The notes beneath the pieces are model-generated. The model saw nothing but the letters and a program-made list of their open reading frames with translations, did no database searches and had not been told where the DNA came from. Made by a program: the position numbers and the translations under genes. Shown piece after piece: positions 1 to 6,827 of a DNA stretch of 61,349 bases. Position 1 is the stretch's first letter; every line of letters starts with the position of its first letter. This DNA is from SVMC01 sp045601345 (GTDB lineage Bacteria; Bacillota; Clostridia; Oscillospirales; Oscillospiraceae), in assembly GCA_045601345.1 (NCBI GenBank), contig JAZRZL010000089.1, positions 1-61,349 of the forward strand, given 5' to 3'.

Positions 1-33
1 CTCTGTTCGGGCAAAGACGGCCTCTCTCTCCAT
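1..33 (-). CDS. 5' end of a gene following hisG (partial)
   Basis: An ATG (complement of 31-33) lies 10 nt downstream of the hisG stop and opens a frame that runs off the window after 11 codons (MEREAVFARTE). Its position suggests the next histidine gene, possibly hisB or hisD, but 11 residues cannot identify it. No strong ribosome binding site is visible, so translation may be coupled to hisG. Confidence 0.3.
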   Translation of the reverse strand, partial: MEREAVFARTE

Positions 34-43
34 TTCGCTTAGA

Positions 44-682
44 TTAAATATTCTGATCAACCTTATTCACCTGCTCTGCCATGCGGGCGGTGAGGGTGTC
101 CACCGCTTCCCGCTTGAATTTGTAGCCTGCCTTGTTCGAGATGAGGCGGGCGCTGTTGGGGGCGATCTCCGAAATGACCGCCAGTCGGTTCTCTTTAAGG
201 GTGGTGCCCGTCTCCACGATATCCACGATAATGTCCGAGAGGCCCAGTATGGGGGCCACCTCGATGGAGCCGTTCAGCTTGATAACGTCAATGTCTCTTC
301 CCTGTGCCCGGTAGTATTTCCGGGCGATGTGGGGGAACTTTGTGGCCACTCGCAGGGGGCCTCTACCGCTGTCCGCAAACCCCTCCGGGCCCGCCGCCGT
401 CATGCGGCACCTGCCCATTTTGAGGTCAAGGAGCTCATAAACGTCCGGCTCCTGCTCAAGCAGGATATCCTTTCCCACCACGCCCACGTCCGCCGCGCCT
501 CTGCTTACGTAGATGGCCACATCCGAGGGCTTGACCCAGAAGTAGCACACGCCGGTTTCCGGATTTGTGAAGGTCAGCTTTCGATTTTCCTCCCGGATGG
601 AAGGACACGCGTATCCTGCGGCCTCAAACATTTGATAGACTTTTTCTCCAAGGCGTCCCTTAGGCAGTGCAATATTAATCAA
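44..682 (-). CDS. hisG: ATP phosphoribosyltransferase, short form
   Basis: Catalyses the first step of histidine synthesis, condensing ATP with PRPP, in the cytoplasm. The 212-residue length is that of the short HisG form, which lacks the C-terminal regulatory domain and needs HisZ; hisZ lies immediately upstream. Visible family features are the N-terminal INIALPKGRL stretch and the segment DIVETGTTLKEN near residue 155, the PRPP-binding region. The start codon is TTG, overlapping the hisZ stop by 8 nt, so translation is probably coupled. Base composition is visibly richer in G+C than hisZ upstream. Identification is firm. Confidence 0.95.
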   Translation of the reverse strand: MINIALPKGRLGEKVYQMFEAAGYACPSIREENRKLTFTNPETGVCYFWVKPSDVAIYVSRGAADVGVVGKDILLEQEPDVYELLDLKMGRCRMTAAGPEGFADSGRGPLRVATKFPHIARKYYRAQGRDIDVIKLNGSIEVAPILGLSDIIVDIVETGTTLKENRLAVISEIAPNSARLISNKAGYKFKREAVDTLTARMAEQVNKVDQNI

Positions 683-1769
683 GCTCCCTCACCTCCGCTG
701 CCTCTAAATAAAGATGCTTCTTTGCACGGATTCCATCCGCTCCGGCAGGACGGATACTGACGGTCTTTCCTTCCGCAATCAGACTCTGTGCTGTGCGGAT
801 CAGGACAGCCTCATCACAATTTTCCTGATAGGAAAGTAAAATATCAACATCATATGGCTCCGTTTCCTTATATAACCGCTCAAGATGGTCAAGGGACACT
901 GCAAAGCCGATGGCATCCTGCTCCCGACCCATCTTTGTGAGGAGATTGTCATAGCGTCCGCCGGACAGAACGCCGGAGGAAATGCCGGAAATAAAGCCAC
1001 GGAAAACAATACCGTTATAATAGTTCATATCATTGACCAGAGAGAAATCCAGCCGCAGATTTTTGCAGCCTGCGATCTCCAAAAGCCGACTCATCCGGCG
1101 CAAGGAGCGTACCGCCATACAGCTCTCCGCAGGCAGCTCCATTGCCTCCACCCGATCCAGTGCCTGCTCCAATGGGCCATAGAGGTCAACCAATGTACAA
1201 ATATTGCTGCAAAATCTGGGAGGCAGTCCATAACGGGAGCATAAGGTGCGCAGTGCATGGAGATTCTTCTCCCCTGCTGCATTCATAATCTCGGTGCATA
1301 CATTCTCCGGGAGTGCCTGAGAAGACAAAAGGCCATTCAAAACGCCGATATGGGAAATATCCAGTACATAATCGGGAGAAATCGAGCGAAGACTCCGCTC
1401 TGCCAGCATCAGAACCTCAGCTACGGCATAGTCATCCACTTTGCCGATCAGCTCCAGACCGGTCTGAAGAATCTCCTGAAAGCCATCACCATTTTTGGGA
1501 ACACGGTAGACGTTTTCGGTATAATAGACCTTGCTGGTGGCAGCTTCCGGCTTGGTGTTTTTAATAATGGACAGTGTCACATCCGGCTTCAATGCCATAA
1601 GGCGGCCATTGGTATCGTTGAAGGTTAAAATGCGCTTACTTTGTAAAAAATTTTTATTTTGTGCATAGAGGTCATAGGATTCAAATTTACTGACCTTATA
1701 ATATTGATAGCCGTAGCTGCTGTAAAGGCTCCGCAGAGCGGAAACTGTTTGCTCATCGTATCTGTTCAT
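675..1769 (-). CDS. hisZ: ATP phosphoribosyltransferase regulatory subunit
   Basis: A catalytically inactive paralogue of histidyl-tRNA synthetase that forms a hetero-octamer with short-form HisG and confers activity and histidine feedback. The 364-residue protein shows class II synthetase-like segments (FNDTNGRLMALKPDVTLSI near residues 49-67, and a C-terminal SGGRYDNLLTKMG). It lacks the anticodon-binding extension expected of a true HisRS, which would be longer than 400 residues. The ATG directly follows the yerC stop (TAAATG), and the 3' end overlaps hisG, giving a tight yerC-hisZ-hisG operon. Confidence 0.93.
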   Translation of the reverse strand: MNRYDEQTVSALRSLYSSYGYQYYKVSKFESYDLYAQNKNFLQSKRILTFNDTNGRLMALKPDVTLSIIKNTKPEAATSKVYYTENVYRVPKNGDGFQEILQTGLELIGKVDDYAVAEVLMLAERSLRSISPDYVLDISHIGVLNGLLSSQALPENVCTEIMNAAGEKNLHALRTLCSRYGLPPRFCSNICTLVDLYGPLEQALDRVEAMELPAESCMAVRSLRRMSRLLEIAGCKNLRLDFSLVNDMNYYNGIVFRGFISGISSGVLSGGRYDNLLTKMGREQDAIGFAVSLDHLERLYKETEPYDVDILLSYQENCDEAVLIRTAQSLIAEGKTVSIRPAGADGIRAKKHLYLEAAEVRELD

Positions 1770-2057
1770 TTATTTCCCTTTCTGCCGCTCAATGATGAAT
1801 TGATAGCCACCGGTACCGTAGTCCAGGCAGCGCTTGACCCGACCGACTGTAGCAGAGCTGGCACCAGTTTGTTCGCAGACGCTTTGGTATGAGGCACCCT
1901 CGGACAAAAGCTCTGCCACCCGCAGCCGCTGTGCCATGGAAAGTACTTCTTTGACAGTGCAAACATCTTCAAAAAAAGCATAGCACTCATCCGTATCCTT
2001 CAGGGAGAGAATGGCCTGAAAAAGTGCGTCCGTCTGTGCATTTCTGGGGAAACCCAT
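1770..2057 (-). CDS. YerC/YecD family TrpR-like regulator
   Basis: A 95-residue protein of the TrpR/YerC-YecD superfamily, a small all-helical DNA-binding fold. The helix-turn-helix is visible around residues 47-75 (RVAELLSEGASYQSVCEQTG, then SSATVGRVKRCL). Its stop codon abuts the hisZ start, so it is the first gene of the his operon. Directly upstream, a 22-bp palindrome at 2084-2105 overlaps its own promoter, which suggests autoregulation and repression of hisZG. The ligand cannot be read from the sequence; histidine would be the obvious guess by analogy with TrpR and tryptophan. Confidence 0.85.
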   Translation of the reverse strand: MGFPRNAQTDALFQAILSLKDTDECYAFFEDVCTVKEVLSMAQRLRVAELLSEGASYQSVCEQTGASSATVGRVKRCLDYGTGGYQFIIERQKGK

Positions 2058-2083
2058 AAAAACACCGCCTTATCATAATAATT

Positions 2084-2105
2084 GGTAATATGGTATCACA
2101 TTACC
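2084..2105. promoter_or_regulatory. 22-bp palindrome, candidate YerC operator
   Basis: GGTAAT and ATTACC half-sites flank an inner TG/CA pair, giving near-complete dyad symmetry over 22 bp. The palindrome covers the -10 hexamer and part of the spacer of the yerC promoter, a position where a bound repressor would block RNA polymerase. Assignment to YerC is inference from adjacency. Confidence 0.5.
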
Positions 2106-2118
2106 GTGCTAAAGTCAA
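2090..2118 (-). promoter_or_regulatory. yerC-hisZG promoter
   Basis: TTGACT (2113-2118) and TACCAT (2090-2095) are separated by 17 nt on the minus strand, and a TG dinucleotide forms an extended -10. The start codon of yerC is about 33 nt downstream of the -10. Confidence 0.55.
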
Positions 2119-2131
2119 GAGAATATTTCAT

Positions 2132-2192
2132 GTACTTATATTATATATGAATGGATTTACAACTGCAAGGATATGGAGTATAATATAAGTAC
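2132..2192. repeat. 14-bp inverted repeat around the pfkA promoter
   Basis: GTACTTATATTATA at 2132-2145 is the exact reverse complement of the sequence at 2179-2192. The right copy contains the pfkA -10 hexamer and start point. The left copy presents TATAAT on the opposite strand with TTGCAG (2163-2168) 17 nt upstream, so it could be a second, divergent promoter for yerC. Confidence 0.5.
2156..2184 (+). promoter_or_regulatory. pfkA promoter
   Basis: TTTACA (2156-2161) and TATAAT (2179-2184) with a 17-nt spacer, matching sigma-A consensus in 11 of 12 positions. Transcription would start near 2191, which rules out the upstream in-frame ATG at 2173 as the pfkA start. Confidence 0.75.
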
Positions 2193-2214
2193 TAATCACA
2201 AGGGGGAAGCAGCT

Positions 2215-3195
2215 ATGGCAGCAGTTAAAAGAATCGGTGTATTAACCTCCGGCGGCGATGCGCCGGGTATGAATGCGGCTGTGCGTGCAGTAGTTCGCAC
2301 GGCCAACTATCAGGATATTGAATGCATCGGCATCCGCAGAGGCTGGAACGGCCTGATTACCGGCGATATCCTCCGCCTTGACGAGCACAGCGTTGCACAT
2401 ATCATCGACCGTGGCGGTACCATGCTTTATACTGCAAGAAGTCGGGAATTCATGACCGAAGAGGGTCAGCGAAAAGCCGTTGCCAACTGCAAGCTTCTGG
2501 GTCTGGACGGCATTGTCGCCATTGGCGGTGACGGTACCTTCCGCGGTGCACTGGCACTGTCCCGCTACGGCATTGCTGTTGTCGGCATTCCCGCCACCAT
2601 CGACAACGATATTAGCTGTACGGACTACTGCATCGGCTATGATACCGCTGCCAACACAGCTATCGAATGTATCGACAAGCTCCGTGACACCATGCAGGCG
2701 CATGAGCGCTGCTCTGTCGTGGAGGTTATGGGACGTAATGCAGGTCATTTGGCGCTCTATGTAGGTCTGGCAATTGGTGCAACAGCGGTACTGGTTCCGG
2801 AGGATAAAGAGGACTTCGGTCTGCCTGTTCTTATTGAAAAAATTCGCAATGCAAGGCTCAACGGCTTCACGCACTATATGATCGTTGTTGCCGAGGGTGC
2901 AGGCAGTGCAGCAGAGGTGGGTGCTTATATCAAGGAGAACTTGGGTCTGGATCCCCGCGTGACGGTTCTTGGCCATATCCAGCGCGGCGGTTCTCCCAAT
3001 GCCCGTGACCGCGTGGTTGCCACCCAAATGGGATTTCATGCCGTCAATCTTCTGGCCGAAGGGAAAACCAACCGTGTGGTATGCAGCCGCACGGATGGGG
3101 AAATCTCTGATGTGGACATCGCAGAAGGTCTTGCCATGCACAAGGGAATTAACCGGCAACAGATCGAATCTCTTGATGCAATGACTGGTTTGTAA
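2215..3195 (+). CDS. pfkA: ATP-dependent 6-phosphofructokinase
   Basis: Phosphorylates fructose 6-phosphate to fructose 1,6-bisphosphate, the committed step of glycolysis. The ATG at 2215 was chosen because AGGGGG (2201-2206) sits 8 nt before it and the longer frame from 2173 begins inside the promoter. The 326-residue product has the ATP-binding SGGDAPGMNA near the N-terminus, IGGDGTF around residue 100, the catalytic PATIDND motif around residue 125, MGRNAGHLAL, and GHIQRGG, all typical of the bacterial allosteric enzyme. It stands alone on the plus strand, divergent from the his genes, with its own terminator. Confidence 0.97.
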   Translation: MAAVKRIGVLTSGGDAPGMNAAVRAVVRTANYQDIECIGIRRGWNGLITGDILRLDEHSVAHIIDRGGTMLYTARSREFMTEEGQRKAVANCKLLGLDGIVAIGGDGTFRGALALSRYGIAVVGIPATIDNDISCTDYCIGYDTAANTAIECIDKLRDTMQAHERCSVVEVMGRNAGHLALYVGLAIGATAVLVPEDKEDFGLPVLIEKIRNARLNGFTHYMIVVAEGAGSAAEVGAYIKENLGLDPRVTVLGHIQRGGSPNARDRVVATQMGFHAVNLLAEGKTNRVVCSRTDGEISDVDIAEGLAMHKGINRQQIESLDAMTGL

Positions 3196-3210
3196 AACTG
3201 CATATCATAA

Positions 3211-3247
3211 AACACCGGGAAGCATACACGCTTTCCGGTGTTTTTTA
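3211..3247. terminator. Bidirectional rho-independent terminator
   Basis: A 12-bp stem (ACACCGGGAAGC against GCTTTCCGGTGT, one G-U pair) with a 6-nt loop is followed by seven T on the plus strand and preceded by an A run. It lies between the convergent pfkA and xerD genes and touches the end of xerD. Confidence 0.85.
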
Positions 3248-4129
3248 TGCCAGAGGATGATATTTATTGTAGACACTTTTCAGATTGTTCTGCAAAACCT
3301 GTGCATAAATCTGGGTGGAGGAAATATCGCTGTGTCCAAGCATTTCCTGAATACTCCGCAGGTCGGCACCGTTTTCCAGAAGGTGGGCAGCGAAGCTGTG
3401 GCGCAGTGTATGCGGTGTAATATCCTTGTTGATTTGTGCCTTTTCCTGATAGTACTTGACGATTTTCCAAAAGCCTTGTCTAGTCATGCGTTCACCATTG
3501 ACATTTACAAAGAGGCTGCTTTCCAAAGGACTGGCAATCATTTGCGGACGAATATCCATAATATAGTTATGTAAATCTTTAACCGCAGCAGGATAGAGCG
3601 GAATGATACGGTCTTTCCCCTTGCTCTGGCAGTGGATAAAGCCGACATTCAGATTCACATCATCTACATTTAGATTAATCAGCTCACTGACGCGAATACC
3701 AGTGGCATAAAGAAGCTCCAGCATGGCTTTATCCCGGTAGCCCTTCATGTCACTAAGCTCTGGCTGAGATAACAGTAACTCAACCTCTTTCCCGGTAAGA
3801 ATCTGTGGAAGTTTGCGTTCACCCTTTTCCAAGTGAATATCGTGAACAGGATTTTCCTCACAAATACCCCGCAGGACGGTAAATGCAAAAAAATTCTTTA
3901 ATGATGCCATATTGCGGGAAATGGTTGCCACAGACTTTCCAAGGCTTTGAAGATTGGACACATAGTCCAGAATATCCGTGTGCTGAACCTGAGAAAGATC
4001 AGAACAAGCCGCTCGCTCCAAGTAAGCAATGAACTGGCGAATATCGCGCATATATGATGCCACTGTATTTTCAGAGGCATTTTTGGTATGGATCAGATAA
4101 TCCTGAAATTGGAGTGCAAAATCCATCAT
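3245..4129 (-). CDS. xerD: Tyrosine recombinase XerD/XerC type
   Basis: Site-specific tyrosine recombinase, 294 residues, the usual size of Xer proteins that resolve chromosome dimers at dif. The N-terminal SAM-like core-binding domain covers roughly residues 1-90. The catalytic domain shows Arg in ATGIRVSELINL, Lys in CQSKGKDRIIPL, the HTLRHSFA box, His in LGHSDISSTQIY and the nucleophile Tyr in that last motif. The whole pentad is intact. Only one Xer gene is in the window, so XerC against XerD cannot be settled; the symbol is the best match. No phage or integron genes adjoin it. Confidence 0.88.
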   Translation of the reverse strand: MMDFALQFQDYLIHTKNASENTVASYMRDIRQFIAYLERAACSDLSQVQHTDILDYVSNLQSLGKSVATISRNMASLKNFFAFTVLRGICEENPVHDIHLEKGERKLPQILTGKEVELLLSQPELSDMKGYRDKAMLELLYATGIRVSELINLNVDDVNLNVGFIHCQSKGKDRIIPLYPAAVKDLHNYIMDIRPQMIASPLESSLFVNVNGERMTRQGFWKIVKYYQEKAQINKDITPHTLRHSFAAHLLENGADLRSIQEMLGHSDISSTQIYAQVLQNNLKSVYNKYHPLA

Positions 4130-4461
4130 ACCAAATCTTCCTTTATTGCCTAAAAAATGCGGAACATAATAAACAGATCAAATATATTTGTGCATTGCCT
4201 TGATAATATAGCTTATAATTCAAAGAAATTCAAGAGTTTTTCGGCTTGATTTTGAAATTTTGGCAATTATGTACATATATTATGTAAACTACATTATGTA
4301 AACCGCATAACCAGTTTTTGTTCTATAGTATTTGAATCGCAACATCTTGTAGTAATGCTTGTAATATGCTAACAAGATGTTGCGATTTGCAAATGTCAAG
4401 AAATAATTTTTCCATTCGCTGTTTTCAATGAAAAACAGCAACTTGCACAAAGGCTTTATTT
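4130..4461. other. AT-rich intergenic region with a long hairpin
   Basis: These 332 bp contain no convincing gene. A minus-strand frame of 65 codons overlapping the next gene has no family features. The stretch is very AT-rich and holds the 16-bp inverted repeat described separately, plus short AT palindromes near 4270-4300 (repeated TTATGTAAAC). Part of it probably contains the xerD promoter. Confidence 0.6.
4335..4387. repeat. 16-bp perfect inverted repeat, 21-nt loop
   Basis: AATCGCAACATCTTGT (4335-4350) is exactly mirrored by 4372-4387. There is no T tract on either side, so it is not a standard terminator, although it lies downstream of the minus-strand gene at 4462. Confidence 0.7.
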
Positions 4462-4851
4462 CTATTTTCCCTTCCTGCTTGACCACAGAAATGCCGCTGC
4501 TACAGCTGCGGCTATCCCGACCCCTAGATTTTGCCAGCCAAATGTTGTATCTGATTTTATAATTAGCCTACCAAAATACAGCAACAGCAAGCTTCCTGCT
4601 GCGCACCCAAGGCTCACAGGTAGTGCACCGTGTTTTGACTTTCCTATTGCAATCCGACAGCCAATCAGCATTCCAACCGCACAAATAATAATTGAAATGA
4701 TTTCTACGCTCTCCTGTGGCAGCACCTCCTTTGACAGAAGTTCGGCTCCGACAAAGCATAGGATCATCATTGCAATTATTGCACTAATTACGCCAAATAC
4801 AACGACTCGTCCGACTTCATCAGCAATTCCTCTTTTTCCCTTTTGTCCCAT
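4462..4851 (-). CDS. TIGR04086-like four-pass membrane protein
   Basis: A 129-residue protein with four predicted hydrophobic segments (about residues 13-40, 49-66, 75-95 and 103-123) and a short basic N-terminus. Length, topology and position beside yajC match the TIGR04086/YrzE-like family common in Clostridia, whose function is unknown. This assignment rests on pattern resemblance rather than a diagnostic motif. Separated from yajC by a terminator, so it is probably transcribed separately. Confidence 0.6.
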   Translation of the reverse strand: MGQKGKRGIADEVGRVVVFGVISAIIAMMILCFVGAELLSKEVLPQESVEIISIIICAVGMLIGCRIAIGKSKHGALPVSLGCAAGSLLLLYFGRLIIKSDTTFGWQNLGVGIAAAVAAAFLWSSRKGK

Positions 4852-4904
4852 AGTGAAACTCCCTTCCCTTCTGTTTTCTGTTAGTTTAAGCTATGCGCAT
4901 ACAA

Positions 4905-4946
4905 ATAAAAAAATACCGCCGCAGATCATAATAACCTGCGGCGATA
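4905..4946 (-). terminator. Terminator after yajC
   Basis: On the minus strand an 8-bp GC-rich stem (CGCCGCAG against CTGCGGCG, 11-nt loop) is followed by GGTATTTTTTTA. It ends the tgt-yajC transcript. Confidence 0.85.
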
Positions 4947-4955
4947 ATAAAAAGC

Positions 4956-5312
4956 TTATTTCTTTTCCTTCTTCGCCCGTTCTTTTTCCGCCTTGCGATC
5001 AGCGGCGGCCTTTTTGGCAGCCTCGGTAGCAGTATCATTGGAGGAAATGGCCCACTTTTTAAATTCGATACGAACACGGTCGGCACCGACTTCAATGACA
5101 ACATTGTCGTCCTTGATGTGGCATACTTCACCGACAATGCCGCCGATGGTGGTCAGCTTGTCGCCCACCTTCAGGGCATTGCGCATTTCTTCTGCTTCCT
5201 TCTTCTTCTTTTTCTCAGGACGGATCATGAGGAAATACAGAAGCACAAACATAAGGGCAAGAAGAAGCAGACCGTTATAACTGGACGTGCCGGTAGCGGT
5301 TAAAAATAACAC
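4956..5312 (-). CDS. yajC: Preprotein translocase subunit YajC
   Basis: Small accessory subunit of the SecDF-YajC complex that assists Sec-dependent export. The 118-residue protein has one N-terminal membrane span (about residues 13-30, LLLLALMFVLLYFLMI) followed by RPEKKKKKE and a soluble beta domain (LKVGDKLTTIGGIVGEV), the diagnostic YajC layout. The C-terminus is a Lys/Ala/Glu-rich tail. The start is GTG, supported by GGAGG 12 nt upstream. The tgt-yajC neighbourhood is conserved across bacteria; secD and secF are not present here. Confidence 0.93.
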   Translation of the reverse strand: MLFLTATGTSSYNGLLLLALMFVLLYFLMIRPEKKKKKEAEEMRNALKVGDKLTTIGGIVGEVCHIKDDNVVIEVGADRVRIEFKKWAISSNDTATEAAKKAAADRKAEKERAKKEKK

Positions 5313-5384
5313 TGGGAGATTCCTCCATTCAAATATTTTTTGTTATTATATCCTGTTTTCTTGCAGATTGCAAGCTTTCTTTTC

Positions 5385-6515
5385 TCAAATTCTTCTATCC
5401 AGGAGAGGCGAATATTCTTTGCGGAAGGCTTCAAAGGTTCCATTTTCAATATTTTGCCGGATAACCTCCATAAGATGATTGTAGAAATAGAGATTATGCA
5501 TCACGCTCAGGCGCATGGCAAGCATTTCCTCCGCCTTAAACAGATGGTGAAGATAGCTTCTGGTATAGCGGCGGCATACCGGGCAGTCACATTGCGGGTC
5601 GATGGGATTTTCGTCGTGCTGATATTTTGCATTTTTCAGGTTCACAGCTCCCTGCCAGGTAAACAGTCGGGCATGACGGGCATTGCGGGCGGGCATGACG
5701 CAGTCAAAGAAGTCCACGCCTCTGGCCACACCCTCTATGATATTGGATGGGGTACCGACACCCATAAGATAGCGGGTCTTATTTTCAGGCATATACGGCT
5801 CTACCGCATCAAGAATATCATACATGGTCTGCGTCGGTTCACCAACGGCCAAACCGCCAATGGCATAACCGGGCAAATCCAGCGCTGCAATCCCCTTCAT
5901 ATGCCAAATGCGAAGCTCCGAATAGGTGCCACCTTGGTTGATGCCCCATAGCATCTGCTGTGGGTTGACGGTATCAGGCAGTGCATTCAGGCGCTCATTT
6001 TCTGCCTTGCAACGAATCAGCCAACGCAGGGTGCGCTCGCAGGATTTTTTCACATAGTCAAAGGGTGCCGGATTTTCTACACACTCATCAAATGCCATAC
6101 AAATGTCAGAACCCAAATTGGACTGAATCTGCATACTCTCCTCCGGCCCCATAAAAATTTTGTGGCCATCAATATGAGAGGCAAAATAAACGCCTTCTTC
6201 CTTAATCTTACGAAGAGATGCAAGAGAGAAAACCTGAAATCCGCCGGAATCAGTAAGAATTGGGCCATCCCAGGTCATAAATTTATGGAGACCGCCCATA
6301 CGCTTCACGGTTTGATCGCCGGGACGAAGATGGAGGTGATAGGTATTGGACAGCACCACCTGGGTGCGGATTCTCTCCAAATCCTCTGCGCTCAGAGCGC
6401 CCTTAATTGCGCCCTGGGTCGCAACATTCATGAAGACAGGGGTCTGCACGGTACCATGTGCGCAGGTAAACATACCACGCCGAGCCTTGCCTTCGGTTTT
6501 TAGCAATTGAAACAT
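5385..6515 (-). CDS. tgt: tRNA-guanine transglycosylase
   Basis: Exchanges guanine 34 of GUN-anticodon tRNAs for the queuine precursor preQ1. The 376-residue protein carries the nucleophile region TDSGGFQVFSL near residue 90, GGLAVGEP, GVGTPSNIIEGVARGVDFFDCV, and the zinc site CDCPVC with a downstream His, all canonical. It pairs functionally with QueA, encoded 300 bp upstream on the same strand, with a decayed antitoxin gene between them. No preQ1 synthesis genes (queCDE, queF) are in the window. Confidence 0.97.
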   Translation of the reverse strand: MFQLLKTEGKARRGMFTCAHGTVQTPVFMNVATQGAIKGALSAEDLERIRTQVVLSNTYHLHLRPGDQTVKRMGGLHKFMTWDGPILTDSGGFQVFSLASLRKIKEEGVYFASHIDGHKIFMGPEESMQIQSNLGSDICMAFDECVENPAPFDYVKKSCERTLRWLIRCKAENERLNALPDTVNPQQMLWGINQGGTYSELRIWHMKGIAALDLPGYAIGGLAVGEPTQTMYDILDAVEPYMPENKTRYLMGVGTPSNIIEGVARGVDFFDCVMPARNARHARLFTWQGAVNLKNAKYQHDENPIDPQCDCPVCRRYTRSYLHHLFKAEEMLAMRLSVMHNLYFYNHLMEVIRQNIENGTFEAFRKEYSPLLDRRI

Positions 6516-6563
6516 ATTCTTATCTTTCCTTTGTTCATCTAAATGGAATACGACTGAATTGCG

Positions 6564-6732
6564 TCATATCGCAACAATCTTCAGGTCGCATCCTAAGGCA
6601 TCAGCAACCTTCAGCAGCGTATCAAGCTGCGGGGTTGCTTTTTTGCTTTCCAGCCGAGCGATTACACTTTGCGTAAGCGATGCGGCCTCAGCAAGTTCCT
6701 TCTGTGTTATTATACTCTACTGTGTTTTCCAT
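6564..6732 (-). pseudogene. Decayed XRE-family antitoxin
   Basis: An ATG at 6732 with GGAGG 8 nt upstream opens MENTVEYNN and then hits a stop. In another frame, through to the TGA at 6564, the sequence reads a textbook HTH_XRE C-terminal half (TQKELAEAASLTQSVIARLE, then KKATPQLDTLLKVADALG). The ATG-to-stop distance is 169 nt, not a multiple of three, and the helix-turn-helix frame has no start codon. The usual 25-30 residue N-terminal linker of HigA-type antitoxins is missing. An internal deletion with a frameshift is the simplest reading. Confidence 0.7.
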
Positions 6733-6755
6733 ACTCAGCACCTCCAAGTAGTCAC

Positions 6756-6803
6756 TTACTTTAGCCACCCATCATCGCGCTTATAAAGCAGGTACTTTTA
6801 TAA
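6756..6803 (-). pseudogene. Possible remnant of the partner toxin
   Basis: Immediately upstream of the antitoxin remnant, a short frame ends KYLLYKRDDGWLK before a stop. The spacing to the next ribosome binding site and the basic, aromatic C-terminus resemble the tail of a HigB/Gp49-type toxin. The match is too short for a firm call. Confidence 0.2.
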
Positions 6804-6827
6804 TATCTGGAGATAGTAAAATGTATT

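Noticed and set aside
2242..3159. 305-codon open frame antisense to pfkA
   Set aside because: It lies wholly within a clear pfkA gene on the other strand, has no ribosome binding site and no family features; it follows from pfkA codon use.
4289..4486. 65-codon minus-strand frame after the TIGR04086-like gene
   Set aside because: It overlaps the end of the membrane protein gene and the inverted repeat, with no ribosome binding site and strongly AT-driven composition.
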